This document shows, one piece after another, positions 52,460 to 61,278 of a DNA stretch of 64,000 nt. The position numbers were made by a program, and so were the translations under genes. Location of the stretch: the NCBI GenBank assembly GCA_963797015.1, contig CAWCNV010000006.1, positions 1 to 64,000 of the forward strand, written 5' to 3'. The notes beneath the pieces were generated by a model. The model saw only the letters and a list, made by a program, of their open reading frames with translations, was not told the DNA's origin and made no database searches. The DNA is from JBBPZA01 sp963797015 (GTDB lineage Bacteria > Actinomycetota > Thermoleophilia > Solirubrobacterales > Solirubrobacteraceae). Each line of letters begins with the position of its first letter. Within the stretch, counting starts at the first letter, position 1.

Positions 52460-54004
52460 ATGGCCTACTACGTCACGACGCCGATCTACTACGTCAACGC
52501 GGCTCCCCATCTGGGCCACGTGTACACCTCTGTCGCGGCCGACATCCTCGCGCGGCACATGCGCCAGCGCGGCGAGGACGTGTTCTTCCTGACGGGGACG
52601 GACGAGCACGGCGAGCCGGCGGTGCAGGCCGCGGAGCACCTCGGGATCACGCCGCGCGAGCTCGGCGATCGCAATGCTCCTCGCTTCCGCGAGGTCATGG
52701 CCCAGGCCGAGGTCTCCAACGACTTCTTCATCCGCACGACGGACCCCGAGCACGAGGCGCGTGTGGCCGAGATCCTCCAGCGGGTGCACGACAACGGTCA
52801 CGTCTATGCCGGCAAGTACGAGGGCTGGTACTGCCCGCGGTGCGCGGACTTCAAGACCGACGCCGAGATCGCGGAGGGCAACACCTGTCCCATCCACCAC
52901 ATCCCGCTGGAGTGGCAGGAGGAGGACAACTGGTTCTTCCGGCTGTCGAGCTTCCAGGAGCCGCTCGAGAGGCTGTACGAGGAGCGCCCCGACTTCGTGC
53001 GCCCACGTGCGCGCGCCAACGAGGCGCGTGCCTTCCTCGCGCAGGGCCTCCAGGACGTGTCGCTCAGCCGCGCCGAGATCACGTGGGGGGTGCCGGTCCC
53101 CTGGGACCCATCGCAGGTCTTCTACGTGTGGTTCGACGCGCTGCTCAACTACGTGACCGCGCTCGGATACGCGCGCCCCGGCGAGGACATGACCGAGCGC
53201 TTCTGGCCCGCCACGATGCAGTTGATCGGCAAGGACATCCTCAAGTTCCACGCGATCTACTGGCCGGCCCTGCTGATGGCCGCGGGCTACGAGCCGCCGC
53301 GCCACCTGTTCGTCCACGGCTTCCTGCTCAGCCCGACCGAAGGCGACTCCGATGCCGACGGCGGCGACGGCGCCACCACCCTGGAGAAGATGTCCAAGTC
53401 GCGCGGGAACGTGATCGACCCGTTCGAGGTGATCGAGACCTTCGGCGCCGACGCGCTGCGCTTCTATCTCCTACGCGAAGTGACGTTCGGGCAGGACGGA
53501 CCCGTGTCCCAGGCCGGCTTCGCGACCCGCTACGAGACCGAGCTGGCGAACGAGTACGGCAACCTGGCCAACCGCACGCTGGCCATGATCGCCCGCTACC
53601 GCGGCGGAACGGTGCCCGACGTCGAGCCCGACCCTGCGCTTGCTCCCGAGTTCGATGAGCTCTGCGAGCGGGTGGCGCACCTGCTGGACCGCGCGGAGGT
53701 GACGGCCGCCCTCGACGAGATCTGGCAGCGCGTACGGCGCCTGAACCGCTACGTCGAGGAGCGGGCGCCGTGGAAGCTCGCGCGCGACCCCGATCGCGCG
53801 GCAGAGCTCGACACGACGCTGCGGTCGCTGGTCGAGGGGCTGCGGACGGTCACCGTGCTCCTTCACGCCTACCTGCCCGACAGCGCCGGGCGGCTGCTCG
53901 CCGCACTCGGGCACGACGACCTGACGCTGACCGGAGCCAGGTACGGCGCCGGCTCCGGCGGAGCCAGGGTCGGCGAGCTCGAGCCGCTGTTCCCGAAGCG
54001 GTGA
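52460..54004 (+). CDS. metG: Methionyl-tRNA synthetase
   Basis: The 514-aa class I enzyme has the HIGH-like motif APHLGHVYTSVAADIL and KMSKSRGNVIDPFEV, and a zinc-type insertion (YCPRCADF, TCPIHH). The C-terminal anticodon domain is present and there is no EMAP-like extension. It charges tRNA-Met. An Asp/Gly-rich insertion precedes KMSKS. ATG 52460 has TATCGT 12 nt upstream. Confidence 0.96.
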   Translation: MAYYVTTPIYYVNAAPHLGHVYTSVAADILARHMRQRGEDVFFLTGTDEHGEPAVQAAEHLGITPRELGDRNAPRFREVMAQAEVSNDFFIRTTDPEHEARVAEILQRVHDNGHVYAGKYEGWYCPRCADFKTDAEIAEGNTCPIHHIPLEWQEEDNWFFRLSSFQEPLERLYEERPDFVRPRARANEARAFLAQGLQDVSLSRAEITWGVPVPWDPSQVFYVWFDALLNYVTALGYARPGEDMTERFWPATMQLIGKDILKFHAIYWPALLMAAGYEPPRHLFVHGFLLSPTEGDSDADGGDGATTLEKMSKSRGNVIDPFEVIETFGADALRFYLLREVTFGQDGPVSQAGFATRYETELANEYGNLANRTLAMIARYRGGTVPDVEPDPALAPEFDELCERVAHLLDRAEVTAALDEIWQRVRRLNRYVEERAPWKLARDPDRAAELDTTLRSLVEGLRTVTVLLHAYLPDSAGRLLAALGHDDLTLTGARYGAGSGGARVGELEPLFPKR

Positions 54005-54017
54005 TGAGCGCGGGGAC

Positions 54018-54767
54018 GTGATCGACAGCCACGCCCACCTCGACCACCTCGACCGCCCGGCCTCCGAGGCCGTCGCCGAGGCCCAGGCCGCCGGGGTGAA
54101 CCGGATCCTCTCCATCGGGATGGACGGCGGCTCATGCCGCGCGACGCTCGCGCTGGCCGAGGACTTCCCTCAGGTGTGGGCCGCGGTCGGCCGCCATCCC
54201 AACCTCGCCACCGGCTTCGACGACGCCGACCTCGCCGAGCTGCGCGCGCTCGCCGCGCATCCGCGCTGCGTCGCGATCGGCGAGACGGGCCTGGACTACT
54301 ACCGCGACCGCGCCCCCCGCCCCGACCAGGAACGGGCGTTCCACGCACAGATCGAGCTCGCGCGCGACACCGGCAAGGCGCTTGTGATCCACACCCGCGC
54401 GGCGGAGGACGACACGATCACGACGCTGCGCGAGCGCGCGGTCGGCGTGCGCGTCGTCCTGCACTGCTTCTCGATGCCCGACCGCCTGGACGAGTGCCTG
54501 GACCAGGGCTGGTGGATCTCGTTCGCCGGCAACGCGACCTACCCCAGCGCGCCCGAGCTCCGGGACGCGGCGCACCGCGTGCCCGACGACCGCCTGCTGG
54601 TCGAGACCGACTCTCCCTACCTCGCTCCCCAGCCGGTACGGGGCAAGCCCTGCCGCCCCGAGCACGTCGTGCACACGGCGCGTACCGTCGCGCAGGAGCG
54701 CAACATGCCCTACGAGGCGCTCGAGGCCGCGGTCGAGCGTAACGCCGCCGAGGCGCTCGGATGGTGA
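54018..54767 (+). CDS. TatD-family metal-dependent DNase
   Basis: The 249-aa protein has the metal motifs of the TatD barrel: MIDSHAHLDHLDR, AIGETGLDYYRD, VIHTRAAEDDT, LHCFS and VETDSPYLAPQP. It is a 3'-5' exonuclease and possibly a D-aminoacyl-tRNA or proofreading-linked enzyme. GTG 54018. It is commonly found between metG and rsmA, as here. Confidence 0.93.
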   Translation: MIDSHAHLDHLDRPASEAVAEAQAAGVNRILSIGMDGGSCRATLALAEDFPQVWAAVGRHPNLATGFDDADLAELRALAAHPRCVAIGETGLDYYRDRAPRPDQERAFHAQIELARDTGKALVIHTRAAEDDTITTLRERAVGVRVVLHCFSMPDRLDECLDQGWWISFAGNATYPSAPELRDAAHRVPDDRLLVETDSPYLAPQPVRGKPCRPEHVVHTARTVAQERNMPYEALEAAVERNAAEALGW

Positions 54768-55600
54768 GCGCCGTCGAGCCCACGCAGCCCACGCTCCGCC
54801 GCCTGCGGCGCTTCGGCATACGGCCCAAGCGCGCGCTGGGGCAGAACTTCCTGATCGACTCGAACATCCTCGGCGTGATCGGCCGCGCGGCCGAGCTGCG
54901 CGACGACGACGTCGTCCTCGAGATCGGTGGCGGCGTCGGCGTCCTCTCCGAGTACCTCGCCGCGCGGGCCGCGCACGTGCACGTGGTCGAGCTAGACCGC
55001 GAGCTCGAGCCCGCCCTGCGCGACGCGCTCGATCCTCACGAAGGCCGGGCGACCCTGCACCTGGCCGACGCGACCACGATCGACCTCGCGGGCCTGCGCC
55101 CTGCCCCGGACAAGGTCGTCGCCAACCTGCCCTACGGGATCGCCGCGAGCGCGGTCCTGCGCACGATCGAGGAGCTGCCGGCGGTGACGCGCTGGGTCGC
55201 GATGGTCCAGCGCGAGGTCGGCGAGCGGCTCGCCGCCGTTCCCGGGACCGCCGCGTACGGCGTGCCCTCGGTAATCGCCCAGCTCGCGTGCCAGGCCCGC
55301 GTCGTCCGGTCCGTCCCGCGCACGGTGTTCTTCCCGGTCCCCAACGTCGACTCGGTGCTCGTGGTGCTCGAGCGGCGCGGTCCGGCCGCGCCGCCGGAGC
55401 TACGTGAATTCGTCCGCGCCGCCTTCGCCCATCGTCGCAAGGCGCTCGCCGGCTCGCTCGCGCTCGCCGACCACTCGGCGTGGAGCGACCGCGAGCGCAC
55501 CCGCGCGGCGCTCGAGCGCGTCGGGCATCCCCCGGACGCGCGCGCCGAGCGCCTGTCGCCGGACGAGCTGCGCGCGCTGTACGAGGAGCTCGCGCGGTGA
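54761..55600 (+). CDS. rsmA: 16S rRNA (adenine1518/1519-N6)-dimethyltransferase
   Basis: The 279-aa KsgA-type enzyme has GQNFLIDSNILGVIGRAAEL, the SAM motif LEIGGGVGVLSEYLA and the catalytic NLPYGIAASA. It dimethylates two adenines in helix 45 of 16S rRNA. It overlaps tatD by 7 bp and the ispE start by 4 bp. Confidence 0.95.
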   Translation: MVSAVEPTQPTLRRLRRFGIRPKRALGQNFLIDSNILGVIGRAAELRDDDVVLEIGGGVGVLSEYLAARAAHVHVVELDRELEPALRDALDPHEGRATLHLADATTIDLAGLRPAPDKVVANLPYGIAASAVLRTIEELPAVTRWVAMVQREVGERLAAVPGTAAYGVPSVIAQLACQARVVRSVPRTVFFPVPNVDSVLVVLERRGPAAPPELREFVRAAFAHRRKALAGSLALADHSAWSDRERTRAALERVGHPPDARAERLSPDELRALYEELAR

Positions 55601-56466
55601 CCGCTCGCGCGGCGCGCCCCACCGATCGGACGCCGCCGGCAACCGGACGCGAGCTCGCCCCGGGCAAGGTCAACCTCTGCCTGTTCCTCGGCCCGGCGCG
55701 CGCCGACGGCCTGCACGAGCTCGTCTCGCTGCTCGAGCCGGTGACGCTCGCCGACGAGCTCGAGCTCGCCCCCACCCGGGCCGCGAGCGACGAGGTCGTG
55801 TGCCCGGGCGTCGACGGCCCCAACCTCGCCGCAAAGGCCCTCGTCTCGTTCCGCGCCGCGGCGGGCTGGGACGGCCCCCCGGTTCGCATCACGATCGACA
55901 AGCGGGTCCCGGTCGCCGCGGGCATGGGCGGAGGCTCGAGCGACGCCGCCGCGACGCTCCGCCTCGCGGCTCGGGCGGCGGGGCGCGGCGCCGATCTGCT
56001 TCCGGCGATCGCCCCACGGCTCGGCGCCGACGTGCCGGCGCTGCTCGAGCCGGGTCCCGCGCTCGTCGCCGGCGCGGGCGAGCACGTCCAGCCGCTGCCG
56101 CCTCTGCCCGACCACGGCCTCGTGCTGCTGCTCCCGGCGGAGCGGCTCTCGACCACGGCGGTGTTCCGCGAGGCAGACCGGCTCGGGCTCCCGCGCGATC
56201 CGGTGGACCTCGCGCGGCGACGCGCGGAAACCGAGGAGATGCTCGGGCGCGGTGAGCTCCCCGCGCCGGCCAACGACCTCGAGCCGGCCGCGCGCTCGCT
56301 GTGCCCGGCGATCGACCGCGCGCTCGAGGCCATGCGCGACGCCGGCGCCGCGCACGCGCTCGTCAGCGGGTCGGGCCCCACGGTCGTCGGGCTGTTCTCG
56401 TCCCGAGAGGCCGCCAGGGAGGCGGCGGCCCGTGTTCCCGGTGCGATCGAAGTGGCTCCCGCGTGA
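55597..56466 (+). CDS. ispE: 4-diphosphocytidyl-2-C-methyl-D-erythritol kinase
   Basis: A GHMP kinase of 289 aa with the phosphate loop VPVAAGMGGGSSDAAATLRL and the C-terminal SGSGPTVVGLF. It catalyses the fourth step of the non-mevalonate isoprenoid pathway. GTG 55597 overlaps the rsmA stop; rsmA-ispE adjacency is common. Confidence 0.93.
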   Translation: MTARAARPTDRTPPATGRELAPGKVNLCLFLGPARADGLHELVSLLEPVTLADELELAPTRAASDEVVCPGVDGPNLAAKALVSFRAAAGWDGPPVRITIDKRVPVAAGMGGGSSDAAATLRLAARAAGRGADLLPAIAPRLGADVPALLEPGPALVAGAGEHVQPLPPLPDHGLVLLLPAERLSTTAVFREADRLGLPRDPVDLARRRAETEEMLGRGELPAPANDLEPAARSLCPAIDRALEAMRDAGAAHALVSGSGPTVVGLFSSREAAREAAARVPGAIEVAPA

Positions 56467-58055
56467 AACCACTGCCGCTGATCCTCGCCGCGCTCGTGGT
56501 CGCCTGGCTCGTCGTCCGCCGCGCCAAGGTGTCAAAGCTCCAGGTCGCGCTCGCCGCCGTGGTCATCGCGGTGCTCGTCGTCTACGGGACCGGCCTGGTC
56601 AAGCCGCCCAACTTCGAGCACCTGATCGAGGACATCGGCCGCAAGCTCGGGCGCTGGACCTACGTGCTGGTCGGCGTCATGACGTTCCTGGAGACCGGCG
56701 CCTTCCTTAGCTTCGTCGCCCCCGGCGAGTTCACGATCCTGTTCGGGGGGCTGATCGCGGGCCAGGGCCGCATCAACGTGATCGTGCTCATCGCCGTGGT
56801 CTGGACGTGCGCGGTCCTGGGCGATACGACCAGCTTCTTCATCGGCCGCAAGCTCGGCCGCAACTTCCTCCTGCGCCACGGCGAGCGGGTGAAGATCACC
56901 GACGAGCGGCTGAAGCAGGTCGAGGGCTTCTACGACCGCCACGGCGGCATCACCGTGTTCATCGGGCGCTTCGTCGGCGTGCTGCGCGCGCTGGGCCCGT
57001 TCATCGCCGGGGCCTCGAAGATGCGCTACCGGCGCTTCCTGCCCTACGACATCCTCGGCGCGGGCCTGTGGGGCAGCGCGCTGGTGCTGCTGGGCTACAT
57101 CTTCTGGCATAGCTTCGATCGCCTGAAGTCGACGGTCGGCCGCGGCACGTTCGCGCTCGGAACGCTGATCACGGTCGTGGTCGGGACCGTGTGGACCGTG
57201 CGCTGGCTGCGCGTGCCGGAGAATCGCCGCAAGGCCAACGCGTGGCTCGACGAGCAGGAGCGAAAGCCGGTCGCGCGCCAGTTCGTGCGGGCGTTTCGAG
57301 CCGCCTACCGGCGCATCCTGCGCCCGCTCGGCCGGCGCGTGCTGCCACCCGCGCGCTTCCTCTGGGAGCGCCTGACACCGGGTCGCCTCGGCCTGGAGCT
57401 CACGACGCTGCTGGCCATCGCGGCGGTGGGCAGCTTCGCCTGCATCGGCCTCGCCATGCTCGTCGAGGGCGCATCGCCGCACCAGCTCGACGTCGACTTC
57501 CTCAAGCGGGCCAGCGACCTGCGCGCGGGCTGGGCGGTGGACGTGACGAAGGTGTTCACAGCGCTCGGCTCCCTGCCCGTCGCGGGCGGCGTGCTGCTGG
57601 TCGCCGTGGTCGTGCTCGCGGCACGCGGACGCTGGGTCGAGGCCGTCCCGCTGCTGGCGGGCGGGATCCTCGTGTATGCCGGGGTGCACATCGCCAAGGC
57701 CGCGGTCGACCGCCCCCGTCCCGCGTCTGCGCTGATCGACGCGAGCGGTTCGAGCTACCCGTCGGGGCACGCGGCGTACGCGATCGCGTACGTCGCGATC
57801 GCGATCGCGGTCGCGCACTCGCTCCCCGGAATGGCGCGCCGCACGGCGCTGGTCGTCACCAGCGTGGTGCTGGCCGCGCTGATCGGGCTGTCGCGTGTCT
57901 ACCTGCGCGTGCACTACCTGACCGACGTGCTCGGAGGGTGGGGCCTCGGCGCCGCGTGCTTCGCCCTGTGCGGCGCGATCGCGCTGGTCGTCACGTTCAT
58001 GCGTCACAATATGGGCGAGCGCCGGCAGCTCCCCGCCGCGCGCGCCACGTCATGA
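56463..58055 (+). CDS. DedA-PAP2 fusion membrane protein
   Basis: The 530-aa protein begins with a DedA domain (FLETGAFLSFVAPGEFTILF; GRFVGVLRALGPFIAGASKM) with about five helices, then a basic linker, then a PAP2 phosphatase domain with the three motifs KAAVDRPRP, SSYPSGHAAYA and SRVYLRVHYLTDVLGG. DedA proteins flip undecaprenyl phosphate or other lipids, and PAP2 removes a phosphate from lipid pyrophosphates, so the fusion fits lipid-carrier recycling. It overlaps ispE (GTGA). Confidence 0.88.
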   Translation: MKPLPLILAALVVAWLVVRRAKVSKLQVALAAVVIAVLVVYGTGLVKPPNFEHLIEDIGRKLGRWTYVLVGVMTFLETGAFLSFVAPGEFTILFGGLIAGQGRINVIVLIAVVWTCAVLGDTTSFFIGRKLGRNFLLRHGERVKITDERLKQVEGFYDRHGGITVFIGRFVGVLRALGPFIAGASKMRYRRFLPYDILGAGLWGSALVLLGYIFWHSFDRLKSTVGRGTFALGTLITVVVGTVWTVRWLRVPENRRKANAWLDEQERKPVARQFVRAFRAAYRRILRPLGRRVLPPARFLWERLTPGRLGLELTTLLAIAAVGSFACIGLAMLVEGASPHQLDVDFLKRASDLRAGWAVDVTKVFTALGSLPVAGGVLLVAVVVLAARGRWVEAVPLLAGGILVYAGVHIAKAAVDRPRPASALIDASGSSYPSGHAAYAIAYVAIAIAVAHSLPGMARRTALVVTSVVLAALIGLSRVYLRVHYLTDVLGGWGLGAACFALCGAIALVVTFMRHNMGERRQLPAARATS

Positions 58056-58276
58056 GCAACGTCTCGATCACGTATCTGGTGATCGCCTGCTCGTCGGTCT
58101 TCGGGCTCGCGATCTTCGTGTGGCTGATCCTGGTCCCGGCCTGGAAGAGCTACTCCACGCTCTGGGAGCGGGCCGCCGCCACGTTCCTAGCGCTGTACGT
58201 GCTGGCCACGGTAGTCGGGGTCGGCGTCCTGGCCGGCGCCGCGCTGTTCTTCTACTCGGATCAGCTGCACCTGTAA
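58052..58276 (+). CDS. Small two-helix membrane protein
   Basis: A 74-aa product with two membrane helices (YLVIACSSVFGLAIFVWLIL; ATFLALYVLATVVGVGVLAG) starting with ATG 58052, overlapping the DedA-PAP2 stop by 4 bp (ATGA). It is likely translated together with that gene and may assist it. No family recognised. Confidence 0.7.
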   Translation: MSNVSITYLVIACSSVFGLAIFVWLILVPAWKSYSTLWERAAATFLALYVLATVVGVGVLAGAALFFYSDQLHL

Positions 58277-58291
58277 CAGCGGGCGCACAGT

Positions 58292-58319
58292 GCGGCTTCA
58301 GAGCGCGTCCGCAAGCCGC
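58292..58319 (+). terminator. Hairpin after the rsmA-ispE-DedA operon
   Basis: GCGGCTT/AAGCCGC with a 14-nt loop, 16 bp after the last stop codon. No T-run. Confidence 0.45.
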
Positions 58320-58356
58320 CGGCGCAGTCCACCCACCCTAGACTCAATTGTCGATC

Positions 58357-59628
58357 ATGCCCTCGAACGTCTCCCATCTCCCGGTCGGTCCCGAGCGCGG
58401 GCGCCCGGAGCCGGACGCCGTCGACGCACTCGAGCCGCTGTGCGCGGTCATCGAGACCGGCGGCGGCCTGATCGAGCTCGTACGCGCCGCGTCGCGCTCG
58501 CTGGGGGCGAGCGTCGTGCTGCTCGACGGCGCGGGCGCCGTCCTTGCCGTGGCCGCCCAGTCGCCGGCCGAGGAGGCGCAGCTCATTCGTGCGGGAGAGG
58601 GCATCGAGAGCGCCGAGCTGCGCGTCGCCGACGACGTCGTCGGGCATCTGCGCCTGCGCCAGCGGGGACAGGCGCCCGCCGCTTCGCTGGTTCGGGCGGT
58701 CGCCGCCCTCGCCGCGCTCGAGCTCGAGCGCGTCCGCAGCCCCGACCGCGCTTCCCGGGACGCGACCGCCGCGTTCGTGCGTGCCGTGCTCGACCGCGAG
58801 CTGACCGGTCGCGACGAGATCGTCGCGGGGGGGCGCGAGCTGGGGATGGACCTGGCCGAGGGCGGCCTGGTCGCCGTGCTTCGCGCGCACCACCTCGCGG
58901 CGTCCGAGGAGGGCTGGCGCGACCGCCTGATCGCGGTCGCCGAGCGCGCCGCCCGGGCGACGGCGCCGGGCAGCGTGGCCGTGCTCTCGAACCCCGACGA
59001 CCGGCCGGTGGCCGAGATCGTCGTGCTCGTCCCGGAGCCCGACGAGGACGAGGCGCGTCGGATCGCCGACGTCGTGGTCCGGGAGCTCGAGGCGAGCATC
59101 GGCGGGCTGCGCGTGTGCGCCGGCATCAGCCGCCGGACCCAGGACCCGATCGACCTTCACCGCGCCGGCAACGAGGCGCTTCTCGCGGCCAACGTCGCCG
59201 AGGGGGACGCCGACCACCCGGTGCTCGCCTTCGAGCAGACCGGCGCTTACCGGCTGCTGCTCTCGGCGATGAGCGAGGACCCGGACGAGCTGCGCCAGTT
59301 CTTCGCCGAGACGCTCGAGCCGGTGATCGCCTACGACGAGCAGTACGAGACCGACCTGGTTCAAACCGTGGAAACCTATTTGGAGGCCGACGGCAACGTG
59401 GCGGGCACCGCGCAGCGGATGTTCACCCACCGCCACACCGTGCGCTACCGGCTCGAGCGTGTGCGCGAGCTCTCCGGCCACGACGTGACCTCGAGCGACG
59501 GCCGCGAGAAGCTGAGCCTCGGCCTCAAGGCGATGCGCGTGCTCGGCATCCCGCCCCCGCGGGGGCCGGCCACCGAGCGCGGCACCGAGGCGGGCCGCGT
59601 GCCGCGCGAGAGAAAGGATCGCGGCTAG
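58357..59628 (+). CDS. PucR/CdaR-type transcription regulator
   Basis: The 423-aa protein has a GAF-like N-terminal sensor (CAVIETGGGLIELVRAASRS), a central GGDEF-like/mid domain and a C-terminal PucR helix-turn-helix (VQTVETYLEADGNVAGTAQR, HTVRYRLERVRELSG). Regulators of this type control purine, sugar-acid or aromatic degradation genes. The N-terminal domain is degenerate. ATG 58357 is favoured because a TAGACT box lies 12 nt upstream. No target operon is adjacent. Confidence 0.85.
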   Translation: MPSNVSHLPVGPERGRPEPDAVDALEPLCAVIETGGGLIELVRAASRSLGASVVLLDGAGAVLAVAAQSPAEEAQLIRAGEGIESAELRVADDVVGHLRLRQRGQAPAASLVRAVAALAALELERVRSPDRASRDATAAFVRAVLDRELTGRDEIVAGGRELGMDLAEGGLVAVLRAHHLAASEEGWRDRLIAVAERAARATAPGSVAVLSNPDDRPVAEIVVLVPEPDEDEARRIADVVVRELEASIGGLRVCAGISRRTQDPIDLHRAGNEALLAANVAEGDADHPVLAFEQTGAYRLLLSAMSEDPDELRQFFAETLEPVIAYDEQYETDLVQTVETYLEADGNVAGTAQRMFTHRHTVRYRLERVRELSGHDVTSSDGREKLSLGLKAMRVLGIPPPRGPATERGTEAGRVPRERKDRG

Positions 59629-59697
59629 CCGACCACTCGGCCGCGCGCCCTCTAGCGCGGCAGCGGGGCGAGCGCGAGCGAGGATCGCGGCCAGCCG
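59616..59697. repeat. Two near-identical 16-bp copies at the ends of two genes
   Basis: GGATCGCGGCTAGCCG (59616-59631) and GGATCGCGGCCAGCCG (59682-59697; 15 of 16 match) lie at the end of the PucR gene and at the end of the convergent TetR gene. The duplicate may be an old local repeat or part of paired terminator hairpins. Confidence 0.5.
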
Positions 59698-59698
59698 G

Positions 59699-60301
59699 CT
59701 AGCGCGGCCGCAGGCCGAGCACGAGCCGCTCGACCGCGTGATCAACGAGCTCGTCGAGCGCGGTGCCCCGGACCATGCCGCCGTTGACGAGCGCCGCGAG
59801 CCCCTGCATGGCGGCGAAGGCCACGACGGCGACGCTGTACGGATCGCCGTCGACGACGTCGCCCGCCTGCTGGCCGTCGCGGATCAGGTCGAGCGGCGCG
59901 GCGAACGCGCGGTCGGCCGCCTCGCGCAGGCCGGCCGAGGCCCCCGGCCGGTGCTTGCCGGTGAACATCAGCTCGAGCAGCGCGGCGTGGCTGGTCGCGA
60001 ACCCGACGTAGGCGCGCGCAAGCGCGGCGAGGCGCGCGTCGAACGCGGGCCCGGCGCCCTCCACGGCCGCGGCCAGCTCGCCACCGAGGCGGTCGAAGCC
60101 GTCCTCGGCCAGCGCGTCCAGGAGCGCCTGCTTGTCAGGGAAGTGTCGCCTCGGCGCTCCGTGGCTGACGCCGGCTTCGCGCGCCAGCTCGCGCAGCGAC
60201 AGGCCGGCGACACCGCGCTCTCGCAGCGTCCGCTCGGCGCTGTCGAGCAGCTCGGTGCGCAGGTTTCCGTGGTGGTAGGGCCGTGCGGCGCTGACGGTCA
60301 C
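59699..60301 (-). CDS. TetR-family repressor of the SDR gene
   Basis: The 200-aa protein has a TetR N-terminus (LLDSAERTLRERGVAGLSLR, VSHGAPRRHFPDKQALLDAL) and a helical C-terminal domain of TetR_C type. It is divergent from the SDR gene at 60368. A perfect 12-bp palindrome in the spacer of the SDR promoter is the probable operator. GTG 60301 is the start. Confidence 0.85.
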   Translation of the reverse strand: MTVSAARPYHHGNLRTELLDSAERTLRERGVAGLSLRELAREAGVSHGAPRRHFPDKQALLDALAEDGFDRLGGELAAAVEGAGPAFDARLAALARAYVGFATSHAALLELMFTGKHRPGASAGLREAADRAFAAPLDLIRDGQQAGDVVDGDPYSVAVVAFAAMQGLAALVNGGMVRGTALDELVDHAVERLVLGLRPR

Positions 60302-60331
60302 ACGCGGCAGGGTAGCGCCCGAAAGTAGGCA

Positions 60332-60360
60332 TTGACAGCAATGTTGGCGCCAACTACATT
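60332..60360 (+). promoter_or_regulatory. Leaderless promoter with an embedded operator
   Basis: TTGACA (60332-60337), a 17-bp spacer and TACATT (60355-60360) form a consensus promoter. The spacer contains the perfect 12-bp palindrome GTTGGCGCCAAC (60343-60354). The ATG at 60368 is 8 nt beyond the -10 box, so transcription should begin at or next to the start codon. The adjacent TetR gene product probably binds here and blocks polymerase. Confidence 0.8.
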
Positions 60361-60367
60361 GGCAACC

Positions 60368-61267
60368 ATGCCCAACTCAAAGTGGACCTCATCAGACCTG
60401 CCCGACCTCGACGGCCGGACCTTCGTCATCACCGGCGCCAACAGCGGCCTCGGCCTGGCGACGGCTCGGGCGCTCGCGGGCGCCGGCGGCCGCGTGGTGC
60501 TCGCCGTACGCAGCGTCGCCAAGGGGGAGGAGGCGGCGCGTTCGATCTCGGGCAAGTCCGAGGTCCGCCCGCTCGACCTCGCGGATCTCGCCTCCGTCCG
60601 CAGCTTCGCCGAGAGCTGGAACGGCGAGCTCGACGTGCTGATCAACAACGCCGGGGTGATGGCGATCCCCGAGCAGCGCACCAAGGACGGGTTCGAGATG
60701 CAGATCGGGACCAACCACCTCGGTCACTTCGCGCTCACCAACCTGCTGCTGCCGAAGATCACCGACCGCGTCGTCACGGTCTCCTCGCCCGCCCACCGCG
60801 CCGGCCGCATCCGGCTCGACGACCTCAACTGGGAGAAGGGCGGCTATCAGCGCTGGCGCGCCTACGGGCAGTCGAAGCTCGCCAACCTGCTGTTCACGCT
60901 CGAGCTCCAGCGGCGCCTGGACGAGGCCGGCTCGAAGCTGCGCGCGCTCGCCGCGCATCCGGGCTACGCGGCGACGAACCTGCAGTCGCGCACCGAGAAC
61001 TTCATCCAGAACGCGATCATGGCGATCGGCAACAAGGTCATCGCCCAGAGCGAGGAGATGGGCGCCCTGCCGACGGAGTACGCGGCGACCCAGGACATTC
61101 CGGGCGGAAGCTACATCGGTCCCGACGGCTTCCAGGAGCAGCGCGGGCATCCGAAGCTGGTCGGCCGCAGCGCGGCGGCGAAGGACGCGGATACCGCGAA
61201 GCGTCTGTGGACGCTCTCCGAGGAGCTGACCGGGGTGAGCTTCCCGCTGACGCCCGCGACCGCGTAG
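60368..61267 (+). CDS. Short-chain dehydrogenase/reductase (retinol-dehydrogenase-like)
   Basis: A 299-aa SDR with the cofactor motif VITGANSGLGLATARALAGA, NNAGVMAIPE, the catalytic Ser region (VVTVSSPAHRAGRI) and the Tyr-Lys pair (YGQSKLANLLF). It resembles oxidoreductases of the retinol dehydrogenase 11-14 group, which are often of unknown substrate in bacteria. Controlled by the divergent TetR. Its stop codon TAG overlaps the -10 box of the next gene. Confidence 0.85.
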   Translation: MPNSKWTSSDLPDLDGRTFVITGANSGLGLATARALAGAGGRVVLAVRSVAKGEEAARSISGKSEVRPLDLADLASVRSFAESWNGELDVLINNAGVMAIPEQRTKDGFEMQIGTNHLGHFALTNLLLPKITDRVVTVSSPAHRAGRIRLDDLNWEKGGYQRWRAYGQSKLANLLFTLELQRRLDEAGSKLRALAAHPGYAATNLQSRTENFIQNAIMAIGNKVIAQSEEMGALPTEYAATQDIPGGSYIGPDGFQEQRGHPKLVGRSAAAKDADTAKRLWTLSEELTGVSFPLTPATA

Positions 61268-61270
61268 CCT
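61265..61270 (+). promoter_or_regulatory. Candidate -10 box for the MTAP gene
   Basis: TAGCCT, the first three bases being the SDR stop, ends 8 nt before GTG 61279. Confidence 0.3.
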
Positions 61271-61278
61271 CCCGCGCC

